The notes: generated by a model not told the origin, from the letters alone. A DNA stretch of 64,000 bases from Rufibacter tibetensis (GCF_001310085.1 NZ_CP012643.1:4718001-4782000), one strand, 5' to 3'; positions 31,014 through 39,945 are shown, numbered from the stretch's first letter. A program made the numbers and translations.

Positions 31014-32038
31014 GATGAAACCATTATATGAGAAACTATTAAGATTGCTTGACAATAATAATAGTGTGCCCTTAGAAGATTATATAACCGAGATTTTTGC
31101 TAGTTGCTTAGAGCATGATCTTTCTAGCTAAACTAGAGCTTAAAGACCGTCATTATACCTCCTTTTATATTGACACACAATGTGTCTATGGTACTCAGAA
31201 TAAAAGAACTGATTTGGAAATCAACTTGGGACATTCTTTTATCATGGTGGAAAGCAAAATAGGTTCTGATGAAATGCAAAACCAACTTAACTCTTACGCC
31301 AGTCTTTTAGCCGAAAGAGGGCAACAAAATAAATTGTAGGTATTTCTTACGGCTAAAAGGGAGGATAAAGTTTTAGTCTTGCCAAAGGGTATTGATTTCC
31401 AGCAATTACGTTGGCATGATGTTGCACTATGTATCAACAGAGAGTGTAATGAATTAAGCCAAGAGTTTAAAAGCTTCTTAAAAACCAGAAAACTGATTAT
31501 GGAAAATTTCAACTATAGTGACTTAGCTACTTTTCAGTCCTTTTTTGATCTTAGAAAGAAGTTTAATGATATTTTACGAAATGATATTAGTAGGCTTTAT
31601 ACAAAAAAAGGATTGTTTAGCTATTACATCAACCAACCTACCATTCGCCACAACGAGTATGTCTTGGTTTATAATTATGGACGTGAAGTAAACGTTGTTC
31701 TAGGATTTGGCAACTGGTGGGGTGAGCACCCTTGTCTATTTACCCGCTTATGGATAAGCCATAAAAAAGACAAAACCGGAGATTTTGCTAAAGGTGTTCA
31801 AGAAAAAATGATTAATGACGGCTGGTATTTGCTTGACACCGATCCTAATGGCTATGGAGTAGAGCGTAGAGTACGCTTAATTGATTTTCTTCAATTAGAA
31901 GATAATCAACGAGCCTCAATCGTTAATTTCTTTCAGCAGTTCATATTAGACCTAGAAAGCGTTATTCCTTCCCACCCAACAATATTTAACCTTTCTGCTA
32001 AACCAGTACTCACTGAAGCTACCGAAACTGAGATCTAA
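31014..32038 (+). pseudogene. PD-(D/E)xK nuclease superfamily protein, frameshifted
   Basis: It starts 9 bases after the Mrr gene with MKPLYEKLLRLLDNN and EDYITEIFASCLEHD. The frame shifts at about 31120 into FLAKLELKDRHYTSFYIDTQ. The nuclease core follows: RTDLEINLGHSFIMVESKIGSDE, with the Asp and the Glu-x-Lys of the active site. A TAG at 31337 interrupts before VFLTAKREDKVLVLPKG. The remaining 219 codons (31379-32038) continue in that frame to the end (HEWWxxH-like NWWGEHPCLF region). One frameshift and one stop in about 340 codons. Family-level function is a defence-associated nuclease; specific role unknown. Confidence 0.75.
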
Positions 32039-32039
32039 C

Positions 32040-32698
32040 ATGACAGATAAGGAAGCAAAAGTTTGGGTTGACAAAATGTTCAATCTTTTAAAAGAAGCTA
32101 CTAGTCTACAGGCAGTACAAGATATACTTTTGCGTTCAGAGTTCTCTATCAAGAATAAGTTGAATCTTGATTTATATCCACCTATTCAATTTAGAATTAC
32201 TGATAAAGAAATAAAAACATTGAAGGACGAAGGCATATTGAATGCTGATAATACCTTTAAAAAGAATTTACCTGAAAATATCCTTAATCCGGTGACGAAA
32301 CTATTGTATGCCATTGCATGGAAAAACGGTGATTTAAAAAAGGTAAAACATATAGTGGATGGCATTTTAGAATGTAAAGAGGATGACAAAAGCAACCGCG
32401 AAGCGGGAGTTGTGTTTTATCAGTTTGGAAAGCACCTTTCCAAAACACTTGTTGACACATTGTAGACCAACACGTCCTAAGAGGATTTGCAGTACATCAG
32501 TCTAATGATTTGCAACAAATAGAAAAATTCAGAAAGCTTTCCATCATATCAAGAAAACAGAACACATTAATAAATTCCTATAAAAAATGGGTGAAAGATG
32601 AATCTGTACTAAAGGAAAGCTTGCGAAATACTGAAAACTATACCTTTTATATAGATCAGGTGTTATTTGCTATTGGTAAATCTATCAAAGTGAATTAA
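32040..32698 (+). pseudogene. Unknown island protein, frameshifted
   Basis: It starts 1 base after the preceding gene's stop, so the two were an operon. The first 141 codons run in one frame (MTDKEAKVWVDKMFNLLKEA to HLSKTLVDTL, stop at 32463). The next frame continues without a break as IVDQHVLRGFAVHQ through EKFRKLSIISRKQNTLINSY to the stop at 32698. The reconstructed protein is about 218 residues, basic and helical. I do not recognise the family. Its position suggests a partner of the decayed nuclease. Confidence 0.65.
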
Positions 32699-32756
32699 AA
32701 AAGATTGATTCACCTGACATTCAAAAAGAAGCTTCCTCATTAAACCACAAAATAGA

Positions 32757-32797
32757 AAAAGGCTGAGGAAAAGATTACCACCTTTCCTCAGCCTTTT
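32757..32797. terminator. Strong terminator at the right edge of the restriction island
   Basis: A perfect 15-bp inverted repeat (AAAAGGCTGAGGAAA / TTTCCTCAGCCTTTT, 11-base loop) with A and T tracts on the two sides, so it could act on both strands. It follows the last decayed island gene. GC content rises again to its right. Confidence 0.88.
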
Positions 32798-33061
32798 ATG
32801 ATAGCACTAACTTTCAGGAAAGAGCCAGTTAGTTTAATCTCACCCCCTATGCTCAGCATTTTCTGAAAGATTGTAACATTCTCATATTTACTCTTTTTCG
32901 AGAAGTTGAGAAGAACAGAAGCTAAATGGGAAGTAATGATGAAGGACTAGGAACCGCTACGCATACCATATCCATAGAAGCAAAATTCTACAAAACACTG
33001 GGCGAACTTGCATCTATTACTAGTGAGAACAAGTTAGGGTGGCACCATATTCTACATTGGT

Positions 33062-33577
33062 TTATTGTTCTACCTCCACGATCATTTCTACTTCCACTGC
33101 AATGTTAAACGGAAGGGCATTCGTACCAACCGCAGTTCGCGCATGTTTGCCCTGGTCTCCAAATACCGCGATCATGACATCTGAATACCCGTTGATTACT
33201 TTCGGTTGTTCATAAAAAGTAGCGGCCGAATTCACGTATCCGTTCACTTTTACAATTCGCTTTACCCGTTTCAGGTCACCTAGTTCTTTTTTAAGTACTG
33301 CCAGTTGCAGCAGGGCAACTAATCTTGCCGCCTCATATCCTTGCTCAACGGTCAGGTCATGGCCCAACTTGCCTGTTATGTACTCCCCGTTGCTGTTGCG
33401 GGGACCTTTGCCCGACAGGTATATCAGATTCCCAACTTTTACAGCGTCTACAAAGCTTCCGGCGGCAGCCGGCACCTGCGGCAACTGGATCTTTAGTTGC
33501 GCTAGTTTTTCTTCTGGGGATTGAGCAAAAGCAGCCATTGAGGTAAAAATTAGCAGGAGTATTAGTAGTGCTTTCAT
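33062..33577 (-). CDS. Exported RidA-family protein
   Basis: A 171-residue protein with a signal peptide (MKALLILLLIFTSMAAFAQS) followed by a RidA/YjgF domain, the trimeric fold that hydrolyses reactive enamine/imine intermediates. Recognisable parts: GNLIYLSGKGPRNSNGE, EQGYEAARLVALLQL, VNSAATFYEQPKVING and the C-terminal RTAVGTNALPFNIAVEVEMIVEV. The arginine expected to bind the substrate carboxylate lies in HARTAVG. Export is unusual for RidA but common in Bacteroidota paralogues. It is a lone gene leaving the right border of the restriction island. Confidence 0.88.
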   Translation of the reverse strand: MKALLILLLIFTSMAAFAQSPEEKLAQLKIQLPQVPAAAGSFVDAVKVGNLIYLSGKGPRNSNGEYITGKLGHDLTVEQGYEAARLVALLQLAVLKKELGDLKRVKRIVKVNGYVNSAATFYEQPKVINGYSDVMIAVFGDQGKHARTAVGTNALPFNIAVEVEMIVEVEQ

Positions 33578-33750
33578 ACCTGTAGAGATTTTATGTATAG
33601 CAATTAGGTTTGTGCTCGGTCATCAGACGAGGTTGTACATTTGAAAGTCAGTCCTTAAGATACTATTTCATAGGTTTATTTCACATGGTGTACTATCTGA
33701 TCTTGTGATTCAGTCCTATCTATTTTCTTTTTACTATTGTTTCAATAATC

Positions 33751-33957
33751 TCACGCCGCTCCCAACACGCGCTTTGATAAAGCTTGGAAGACCAATTTGA
33801 AGCTGTCGTCTTTCGCCAATCATTTATACAGATCCATTTCATAGTTGCGGTTCTTGGTCATTACCTCCTAACAAAAATGCTGTACGGCAATCTCTTTCGT
33901 CTGCTCATCTGTCTTATTCAGAAACTTGACATCAAAGTCAGGTATAGATTTGTACAT
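33751..33957 (-). pseudogene. Possible decayed small ORF with two internal stops
   Basis: A 69-codon minus-strand frame beginning MYKSIPDFDVKFLNKTDEQT has a convincing soluble-protein composition. It is interrupted by TAG and TGA and continues in the same frame (EVMTKNRNYEMDLYK, then LAKDDSFKLVFQALSKRVLG) to a final stop at 33751. I do not recognise it. It may be debris like the genes on both sides, or chance. The rest of the 33578-34129 spacer shows nothing. Confidence 0.35.
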
Positions 33958-34129
33958 AAAGTGCTGCAAATAAGAGGAATGAGATGTAGAGGGAGCTGCC
34001 GTTTGCTTTTGATTACTACTTGCAAGCCGGCAGCAGCAAGCATAACGTAGCGCTGCTTTTAAGCTTCTAAAGGGTTAACAACCTGCAGTTTATATCATCC
34101 GTTAAGAAGTATGAACAAAGGAAGGAGCT

Positions 34130-34321
34130 ATGAAAAAGTTATTGATTCTATTATTTGGTATATTCTTATTTGGTTGTGGCAATACCGCCAACGAGCAAAC
34201 CGAAAAGGATATTGATATACAGGCAGGTGATGAGGTAAGACCGCAGCTGGAATACGAATCTGACACTGTAGGAAACAATCAGACAGATACAACTTCGTCG
34301 ACAGTTGATAGGAACCAGTAG
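34130..34321 (+). CDS. Small lipoprotein
   Basis: A 63-residue predicted lipoprotein with signal MKKLLILLFGIFLFGC (lipobox LFGC, Cys16) and a short acidic, Thr/Asp-rich mature part with no fold prediction possible. A good ribosome-binding site (GGAAGGAGC) precedes the ATG. Function unknown; such short lipoproteins are frequent in Bacteroidota. It ends about 230 bases before a terminator hairpin. Confidence 0.65.
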   Translation: MKKLLILLFGIFLFGCGNTANEQTEKDIDIQAGDEVRPQLEYESDTVGNNQTDTTSSTVDRNQ

Positions 34322-34550
34322 ACGCAACAGTAAACTGCGTTGGTCAAATCAGCAAACGAAGATCCTAGAATTCATCAATCAGTGTTAATCGTTTGCTGAT
34401 ATGAAAGTGTTCTGACACTGTATCAGATGCAAACAAGACACACCTTGATGTAAGTCTATGGAATGATGGGTTTATCTGCTGTCTCTGGTTTTATACGTTG
34501 AATAGTGTGCCTAAAATGAGAGTCACCTACTATTGATCTGTTTATAAAAA

Positions 34551-34588
34551 AAGTAAAAGCCTGCTCCATACAGAACAGGCTTTTACTT
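34551..34588. terminator. Terminator hairpin
   Basis: A perfect 13-bp inverted repeat (AAGTAAAAGCCTG at 34551-34563 and its complement at 34576-34588) with a 12-base loop and an A-run before it. It could serve the lipoprotein gene or the decayed cupin gene on the other strand. Confidence 0.65.
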
Positions 34589-34646
34589 TGCAGGTCTACT
34601 ATTGAATGTAGGGTTAAATAAAATATACCTGTACATTCTTTCAAAC

Positions 34647-34772
34647 TTACTTTTTCGCAACCCGTGGGTCATCCGCTTTATTAACGTGCGTTATACCCCA
34701 TGGACCCATGCCAAGCAGCTGTATAGTTGCACCCCCTTTGGTAAAAGCATAATGCACATACTTCACAGGCAT
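34647..34772 (-). pseudogene. C-terminal remnant of a cupin-domain protein
   Basis: A 42-codon minus-strand piece reading VKYVHYAFTKGGATIQLLG then GMGPWGITHVNKADDPR up to a natural stop. This is the characteristic end of small secreted cupin proteins (the HYAFTKGETIIQ..GPWGITYVNPADDPR type). The upstream two-thirds of the gene are missing; sequence to the right is unrelated. The rest of 34322-35031 shows no gene. Confidence 0.65.
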
Positions 34773-34994
34773 AATTCATCCAGATAATGGTGTCGCAACA
34801 GAATTAGAATGTTCAGTTGTTACCTTGCCCGTATCCCAAAAAATTCAAGATTGGCAGAATTTAATATCAATTGAACTGCTTGACTGGTTAGAAAATCAGG
34901 TGTTAATGAAGGGGTGATCTGTTACATAAGTTATAATTTAAATTAAAATAGGCAGATTGAATCAGTAATCTTTTAGTGTTCAATATGTGTGGGA

Positions 34995-35014
34995 GGACAG
35001 GTCGCGACCTGTCC
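34995..35014. repeat. REP palindrome, left of the transposase gene
   Basis: The perfect 20-bp palindrome GGACAGGTCGCGACCTGTCC followed by GTACTT (35015-35020). It lies 17 bases beyond the stop codon of the REP-associated transposase. Confidence 0.9.
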
Positions 35015-35031
35015 GTACTTTGCTAATTTAT

Positions 35032-35571
35032 TTATCTTCTGAAAGTATCTTCCTCCCATTTGGCGGGGTTATTTTCAATATAGTGCTTGATGTTGCGGAA
35101 GCTCTTTTCATCTCTGATGATATGATCGTGAAAGGAACGGTGCCAGGCAAAATCTGGCATTCCGGCAAGCCTGATCAGCTTTGAGGTGGTAGTTTTATAC
35201 GCTCCCATGATCTGTGACAACGATTTCACCTTCCTCCCACCCCAAGATAAAAGTACGGACAGGTCGCGACCTGTCCCCTCGCATTCCTGATCCTCTCCAA
35301 GCATCAATACTCCCTGTTTATTAATCTCAAGAATGGCATGAACATGATTGGGCATCACCACAAAAGCATGAGAGCTAAGATAAGGATATTGCTCTAAGAG
35401 CCAAAACCATTGTCGTTCGGCTATCTGCCCGAATTGATTTAGGTGCATCTCTTCGTTGATCACTTCGCCAAAGACACAGGCCATCTCTTTCACGCAACAG
35501 GTGACAAAGTAGAAAGCATCCTGGCTGTAGTCAAAGCCTAGGAGCCTGTTCCGTTTTCGGTCTGGTCTCAT
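35032..35571 (-). CDS. REP-associated tyrosine transposase (RAYT, IS200-like Y1 family)
   Basis: A 179-residue single-strand HUH endonuclease related to IS200/IS605 transposases. It nicks and moves REP palindromes rather than a classical insertion sequence. Family features in order: RKRNRLLGFDYSQDAFYFVTCCV, the HUH motif in FVVMPNHVHAILEI, the nucleophile-tyrosine helix IMGAYKTTTSKLIR, and the ending HDHIIRDEKSFRNIKHYIENNP. REP palindromes flank the gene. A third lies inside it at 35257-35276, translated as GTGRDLSVL in the linker between the HUH and Tyr segments. The frame is intact, so the enzyme may be active. Confidence 0.92.
   Translation of the reverse strand: MRPDRKRNRLLGFDYSQDAFYFVTCCVKEMACVFGEVINEEMHLNQFGQIAERQWFWLLEQYPYLSSHAFVVMPNHVHAILEINKQGVLMLGEDQECEGTGRDLSVLLSWGGRKVKSLSQIMGAYKTTTSKLIRLAGMPDFAWHRSFHDHIIRDEKSFRNIKHYIENNPAKWEEDTFRR
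35257..35276. repeat. REP palindrome inside the RAYT reading frame
   Basis: The same perfect 20-bp palindrome as at 34995, here preceded by AAGTAC (35251-35256), meaning inverted orientation relative to the two outer copies. It lies in frame within the transposase gene without interrupting it. Confidence 0.9.
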
Positions 35572-35641
35572 GCTTGCTTTTTACGCAGATGCTAAAGAGG
35601 AAGATTGGAGCAGGAAAGTAATGGATCGGGAAGGGGTGGGG

Positions 35642-35661
35642 GGATAGGTCGCGACCTGTCC
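35642..35661. repeat. REP palindrome, right of the transposase gene
   Basis: GGATAGGTCGCGACCTGTCC, one base off the perfect palindrome, followed by GTACTT (35662-35667) in the same orientation as the copy at 34995. It lies 70 bases upstream of the transposase start. Confidence 0.88.
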
Positions 35662-35667
35662 GTACTT

Positions 35668-35994
35668 GGGAATAATAAAGAAGAGTATTAAATAGATTTA
35701 GAAAGGTTTAAATCTGTTCGCTACTCTACTCACGTCAATGCCCCGGTTGCTAAGTCTGCCGCCTTGCAAAACTCATTTTGAACCTTCCCCGTTCCTACGC
35801 GTTCTAGAGAAGTAACCCATCCGCAAAGCGGAGCATCCTTCCGCCAAAAGTCAAGTTCTTCTCACCTTCTCGTCTTTTTACCGGCCGTTTTCTTCTTGTT
35901 TGTCTGTGTCTGATCTAAGAGGCACTGGTGAGCTACTCACGTTCCCTTTGCTCTGGCTTTCAGAACAGAGTCCCTTATTCCTAGAATACATTTT
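35668..35994. other. Intergenic, about 330 bp
   Basis: Leader region of the gene at 35995. I see no gene, RNA or repeat beyond the REP at its left end. Confidence 0.5.
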
Positions 35995-36675
35995 ATGAAG
36001 TATACCATCACCATCAACAGTGCCGAAGTACTAGAAGAAGTACCCGGTTACTGGTCAGACCAGGACTACATCCAGTTGCTGGAGAAATTCAATTTCCCTG
36101 ATGCCGCTGCGGTAAGCCCAGATACGCTGGCGGAACTCCTGGCTATGGCCATCACCGATTACGAGCCCAACGAGGCGGCAGCCCTGGTGCTGGAGTACAA
36201 ATTGGCTGACCATTTAAGCGATGGACAAATCCACCAGATCTCCAATGACATGCTGCTGGACAAAATCTCAGAAGAATATCCGGTGATCAGCCTGCATGCT
36301 CCCCTGTTCCACATCAACCAATTGCTCTACAAAGCCTTTAACGGCAAGTTCCCCAACACCAAGGCCACGCGCATTAAATTCACCGCTACGCCAGAGCAGC
36401 AGACCAATGACGTGATCCTTTCCAAAGAAGGGGCTTTGCGGTTGCTGGAACAAGGTTTATCTGGAAGTAACCTGGTGAAGCGCTTGTTTGGCGAGCAGAT
36501 GGCGGGCACGCTTGCTTTTCCGGATGCCGATTCTATTGTCTGGGACCTGCAACCCATTGGTGACCACGCCTATGTCCTGCTCACGTCTGAGTATTGGCTA
36601 AGCAAAGACGATGTGGTGGCCCAGGTGTTTGAAGGCACCTACGAGGAAGTCATTGCCCCGCAGGAAGCTGCTTAG
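35995..36675 (+). CDS. Hypothetical cytoplasmic protein
   Basis: A 226-residue acidic soluble protein with no signal peptide or membrane segment. The N-terminal third is helical (YIQLLEKFNFPDAAAVSPD; ELLAMAITDYEPNEAAALVL). The C-terminal half is mixed, with a conserved-looking VWDLQPIGDHAYVLLTSEYW. I do not recognise a family. It is 108 bases before another small hypothetical gene in the same direction, and the pair ends at one terminator, so they may be co-transcribed. Confidence 0.8.
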   Translation: MKYTITINSAEVLEEVPGYWSDQDYIQLLEKFNFPDAAAVSPDTLAELLAMAITDYEPNEAAALVLEYKLADHLSDGQIHQISNDMLLDKISEEYPVISLHAPLFHINQLLYKAFNGKFPNTKATRIKFTATPEQQTNDVILSKEGALRLLEQGLSGSNLVKRLFGEQMAGTLAFPDADSIVWDLQPIGDHAYVLLTSEYWLSKDDVVAQVFEGTYEEVIAPQEAA

Positions 36676-36783
36676 AAGAGATAGGAATTACCCGGCAACA
36701 TCACCACAACATTACGGGATAGCGGCCAGAGAACGACTCTGCTCCTGCTGTCAGGTTCAACGCAGTACTTTAAACACAAGATA

Positions 36784-37161
36784 ATGTCAGGAAAAAACAG
36801 CAAACAATTTGGCGTATGGATAGACTCAGGTCAGGCCACGGTAGTAGGCAGAGAAGACGTGGACTCAGGTGAGTTCGTGGTAGTAGGCCAGGCCACCAAC
36901 GCAGGCCAGGGCAGCAACTCCAATGAGAACACCGCTAACAACGCAGAGCAGTCTTTGCAGCTGAAGTTCTTCAAGGAAATTTCTGCTTTCATGCAGAATG
37001 CCGAGGAAGTGCACGTAACGGGTACCGGCATCACCCAGGAGCAGTTCATCCATTTCCTAGCCGATACAGCCCAGTTCAAAAACACCAAAACAAAAGAAAG
37101 CACCTCTAACCACATGGGTGACGAGAAACTTTTGGAATACATCACACAGCAATTTAACTAA
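36784..37161 (+). CDS. Small protein resembling bacterial eRF1-like/host-attachment proteins
   Basis: A 125-residue soluble protein. It starts KQFGVWIDSGQATVVGRED, has an Asn/Gly-rich loop in the middle, then LQLKFFKEISAFMQNAEEVH, VTGTGITQEQFIHFLADTAQF and an N-rich ending. The pattern of an initial strand bearing an invariant Asp, a helix, and a GTG(I)TQEQ loop followed by a helix is reminiscent of truncated eRF1-domain (baeRF/host-attachment) proteins of Bacteroidota. I hold that only weakly. A strong terminator follows at 37192. Confidence 0.75.
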   Translation: MSGKNSKQFGVWIDSGQATVVGREDVDSGEFVVVGQATNAGQGSNSNENTANNAEQSLQLKFFKEISAFMQNAEEVHVTGTGITQEQFIHFLADTAQFKNTKTKESTSNHMGDEKLLEYITQQFN

Positions 37162-37191
37162 GGCAACGCCTTCACCGGCGTACCTCTTCAG

Positions 37192-37226
37192 AAAAGCGGC
37201 TACCTACTATGGGTGGCCGCTTTTTT
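37192..37226 (+). terminator. Terminator
   Basis: Stem AAAAGCGGCTACC / GGTGGCCGCTTTT with one G-T pair and a short loop, followed by a T-run, 30 bases after the stop of the preceding gene. Confidence 0.88.
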
Positions 37227-37369
37227 GTTTGTAGGCTAAAGTGCGAAGTTCTCTTCTGAATGTTAAGGCTGCAGTGGAAAAAAATGGTTAACGTGCTACC
37301 ACTTACTGCCGGAGGTTTGAGTCAGATAATGAAGCTTGCCGTAAAGTCTTGAGGATGAGATTTTGGGTA

Positions 37370-38062
37370 TTACAAAAGCTCCTGCACTTCAGTTAGGGGT
37401 AGCTCCCGCCATTCACCTGGTTTTAACTCTCCTACCCTCAAACGCACCATGCGTACACGCACCAACCGTTCTACGGCATACCCCAGCTTATAGCACATTC
37501 GCCTGATCTGGCGGTTAAGGCCCTGGGTGAGCACAATGGAAAATGTCTTCTCCCCTAGGGCCTGTACCTGGGCAGGCCGCGTTTGCTGGCCCATGATCAC
37601 CACCCCAGTGGCTAGTTGCGCGAGAGCCTCCGGCGTCAGGGGCTTGTCTACCGTTACCACGTATTCCTTTTCCTGATGGTTTTGGGCATGGCTGATGCGA
37701 TTGTAGAGGGCGCCGTCATTGGTGAGCAGCATGAGCCCTTCTGATTCTTTGTCCAGCCGCCCCACCGGGAACACCCTCATGTGCAGGTTCAGCGCCTGCG
37801 CCAAGTTGTTCTCAATGGCTGAGTTGAGGGTAGATTCTACGCCGCGGGGTTTGTAATAGGCTAGGTATATGAAGGTTTGGGGTTCTTTAAGCACCTGCCC
37901 ATCCAGCAGCACTTCGTCAAGGGGTTGAAGCACTTGCTGGAGCTGGCCTTTCTGCCCGTTCACCAGCACCTTTCCCGCTACAATGGCCTGCACCGCTTCT
38001 TTGTTAGACAGCCGGGCTTTCTGCACCACAAAATACTGCAGAGACGAGGTAAGCGCTTTCAT
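37370..38062 (-). CDS. rluF: RluF-like 23S rRNA pseudouridine synthase
   Basis: A 230-residue RsuA/RluB-family enzyme that isomerises uridines in rRNA. An N-terminal S4 RNA-binding domain (SNKEAVQAIVAGKVLVNGQ) precedes the catalytic domain, with the nucleophilic Asp in PVGRLDKESEGLMLLTNDG. The ending LTQGLNRQIRRMCYKLGYAVERLVRVRM matches RluF better than RluB or RsuA, suggesting U2604 in helix 74. I start at the ATG at 38062; five more codons upstream are possible. It is monocistronic, separated from the symporter gene by a terminator. Confidence 0.88.
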   Translation of the reverse strand: MKALTSSLQYFVVQKARLSNKEAVQAIVAGKVLVNGQKGQLQQVLQPLDEVLLDGQVLKEPQTFIYLAYYKPRGVESTLNSAIENNLAQALNLHMRVFPVGRLDKESEGLMLLTNDGALYNRISHAQNHQEKEYVVTVDKPLTPEALAQLATGVVIMGQQTRPAQVQALGEKTFSIVLTQGLNRQIRRMCYKLGYAVERLVRVRMVRLRVGELKPGEWRELPLTEVQELL

Positions 38063-38078
38063 GCAAGGTAAAATCAAA

Positions 38079-38119
38079 AGAGTCAGGGAACAGGAGGCAT
38101 CCTCCCACTCCCTGACTCT
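38079..38119 (-). terminator. Terminator of the symporter gene
   Basis: A perfect 11-bp stem (AGAGTCAGGGA / TCCCTGACTCT) with a 19-base loop between the symporter stop and the pseudouridine synthase start. On the minus strand it is followed by a T-rich stretch. Confidence 0.75.
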
Positions 38120-38154
38120 AAAGGTAATCAGATTCTATTAAATTTTGGTGAGGG

Positions 38155-39600
38155 CTATACCGCCACTGCCTTTTGCGGCTCTTCCCACTCTTCAGTGTTT
38201 TTGATGCCGAGCTTCTGGGCATTGAATACCGGGTCTATACCTGCTTTCCGCTGCTCCTGGTAATCTTTCAACGCCTTCAGCGCTGGTTTCTGCAGGAGCA
38301 GGATGGCTACAATGTTGAGCCAGGCCATGATACCCACACCAATGTCGCCCAAGGCCCAGGCAGACTCCGCGGTCTTGATTGATCCAAGGAACGTAGCCCC
38401 CAAAATACAGGCACGTAGCACCCATAGCGGCAGCTTGCTTTTGCCTTCCTTCATGAGGTAACTCAGGTTGGTTTCCGCGATGTAGTAATAGGCCATGATG
38501 GTAGTAAAGGCGAACAGCAATAAAGCGATGGCCACAAACCCGCCACCCAGATCTGGGAAGTGGGTGTTCACCGCTTGTTGCGTGTACTCAGACCCGATGG
38601 GGGTGCCCGGGAGGTGCTCTACCAGGAACCCGCCGGCCGGGTTTACAACGTTGTATTGACCGGTAAACAAGATCATAAAGGCCGTAGCGGTACAAACAAA
38701 CAGGGTGTCTACGTACACGCTGAACGCCTGCACCAGCCCTTGTTTTACTGGGTGGCTTACCTCGGCAGCAGCGGCTGCGTGCGGCGCCGTTCCCTGTCCT
38801 GCCTCATTGGAATAGATGCCTCTTTTCACGCCCCACGAAACCGCCATGCCAAATACCCCGGCAAAGGCAGGCTCCAGGTTGAAAGCCGACTTGATGATTA
38901 GGGCAAAAACTGCCGGCACCTGCGTGATGTTCATGCCAATGATCACCAGGGCCATCAGAATGTACGCCCCCGCCATGAACGGCACCAGGACCTCGGCCAC
39001 TTTGCCAATGCGCTTCACACCACCCAAAATGATCAAACCTAATACCAGCGTTACCGCACCACCGGTAATAGCCGGCGAAATGGGGAAAGCGTTTTTGATA
39101 CCCAGTGCAATGCTGTTGCTTTGCACGCCTGGTAGCAGAAACGCCATGCTCAGGATGGTGGCCACGGCAAACACTACCGCGTACCATTTCATGCCCAACC
39201 CTTTCTCAATGTAAAAAGCAGGTCCACCCCGGTACTGCCCGTCCTTTACCTCTTTGTAAATCTGGCCCAGGGTAGCTTCAATAAAGGCCGAGGCGCTGCC
39301 CAGGAAGGCGATCATCCACATCCAGAAAATAGCGCCCGGTCCGCCCATGGCGATGGCTGTGGCTACGCCGGCTATGTTCCCGGTCCCTACCCGTCCCGCA
39401 ATGGCCACGGCAAATGCCTGGAACGAACTGATGCCAGTGGCAGAGGAAGTGTTCTTGAACAACAACCGGATCATCTCGCGGAAGTACCGCACCTGCAGGA
39501 ACCCGGTTCTCAGGGAAAAGTAAATGCCCGTACCCAGGCAGAGAATAATCAAGGCATTGCTCCAAACAATGTCATTAATGCTGGTAATGATTTTTTCCAT
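38155..39600 (-). CDS. Sodium:alanine (AGCS-family) symporter
   Basis: A 481-residue inner-membrane transporter with about 11 hydrophobic segments, importing alanine or glycine with sodium. Family signatures: FQAFAVAIAGRVGTGNIAGV (the AGCS motif with the substrate and sodium site), MAFLLPGVQSNSIALGIKNAF, and GRIPYSNEAGQGTAP-like GIYSNEAGQGTAPHAAAAA. The C-terminus is cytoplasmic and charged. Full length. It is a lone gene with its own terminator. Substrate preference within the family cannot be told from sequence. Confidence 0.93.
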   Translation of the reverse strand: MEKIITSINDIVWSNALIILCLGTGIYFSLRTGFLQVRYFREMIRLLFKNTSSATGISSFQAFAVAIAGRVGTGNIAGVATAIAMGGPGAIFWMWMIAFLGSASAFIEATLGQIYKEVKDGQYRGGPAFYIEKGLGMKWYAVVFAVATILSMAFLLPGVQSNSIALGIKNAFPISPAITGGAVTLVLGLIILGGVKRIGKVAEVLVPFMAGAYILMALVIIGMNITQVPAVFALIIKSAFNLEPAFAGVFGMAVSWGVKRGIYSNEAGQGTAPHAAAAAEVSHPVKQGLVQAFSVYVDTLFVCTATAFMILFTGQYNVVNPAGGFLVEHLPGTPIGSEYTQQAVNTHFPDLGGGFVAIALLLFAFTTIMAYYYIAETNLSYLMKEGKSKLPLWVLRACILGATFLGSIKTAESAWALGDIGVGIMAWLNIVAILLLQKPALKALKDYQEQRKAGIDPVFNAQKLGIKNTEEWEEPQKAVAV

Positions 39601-39945
39601 GTAAGTGGTGGTATCTAAAAGAAGAGAGAAGGAGCCTTACTGGCGTAGTTTAGGTGAACAGAGATATCAATGGAATAGCTAAAGTAAGGAAAATTATCAA
39701 GGTTTCAGGCGTCACCCCGTTTAGGAAACATGCGGAGACCTCTAAAAGGAAGTTTGTAAGGACTACTTTCCAAAGCCTTTCTGTTCACCTTTGCGGATAT
39801 TTAGAATGTGAATAGAGGTTGAAAATAAGAAGTGAAAAAGGTCTTTAGTCAAATGATCAGTAAACTATTGTTTTGAAGGCAATTCCTGGAAAGCAGCACA
39901 AAACAGCTGAATTATTCTGGTTATCGTATTTACACCTAAGTAGAT
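39601..39945. other. Intergenic, 345 bp, divergent promoters
   Basis: Spacer between the leftward symporter and the rightward secreted protein. It holds both promoters by position. I see no gene, repeat or RNA. Confidence 0.5.

Noticed and set aside
32926-33108. 60-codon frame overlapping the RidA gene end
   Set aside because: Partly antisense to a clear gene, and no recognisable product.
33784-34050. 88-codon plus-strand frame with a TTG start
   Set aside because: The opposite strand carries a better (decayed) coding pattern, and the plus frame has Leu/Ile/Arg-rich antisense character.
34750-34916. About 50-codon plus-strand open stretch ending at 34916
   Set aside because: No start codon with a ribosome-binding site and no family resemblance; too short to support.
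35668-35994. Possible tRNA or small RNA before the gene at 35995
   Set aside because: No cloverleaf or conserved T-loop could be drawn.
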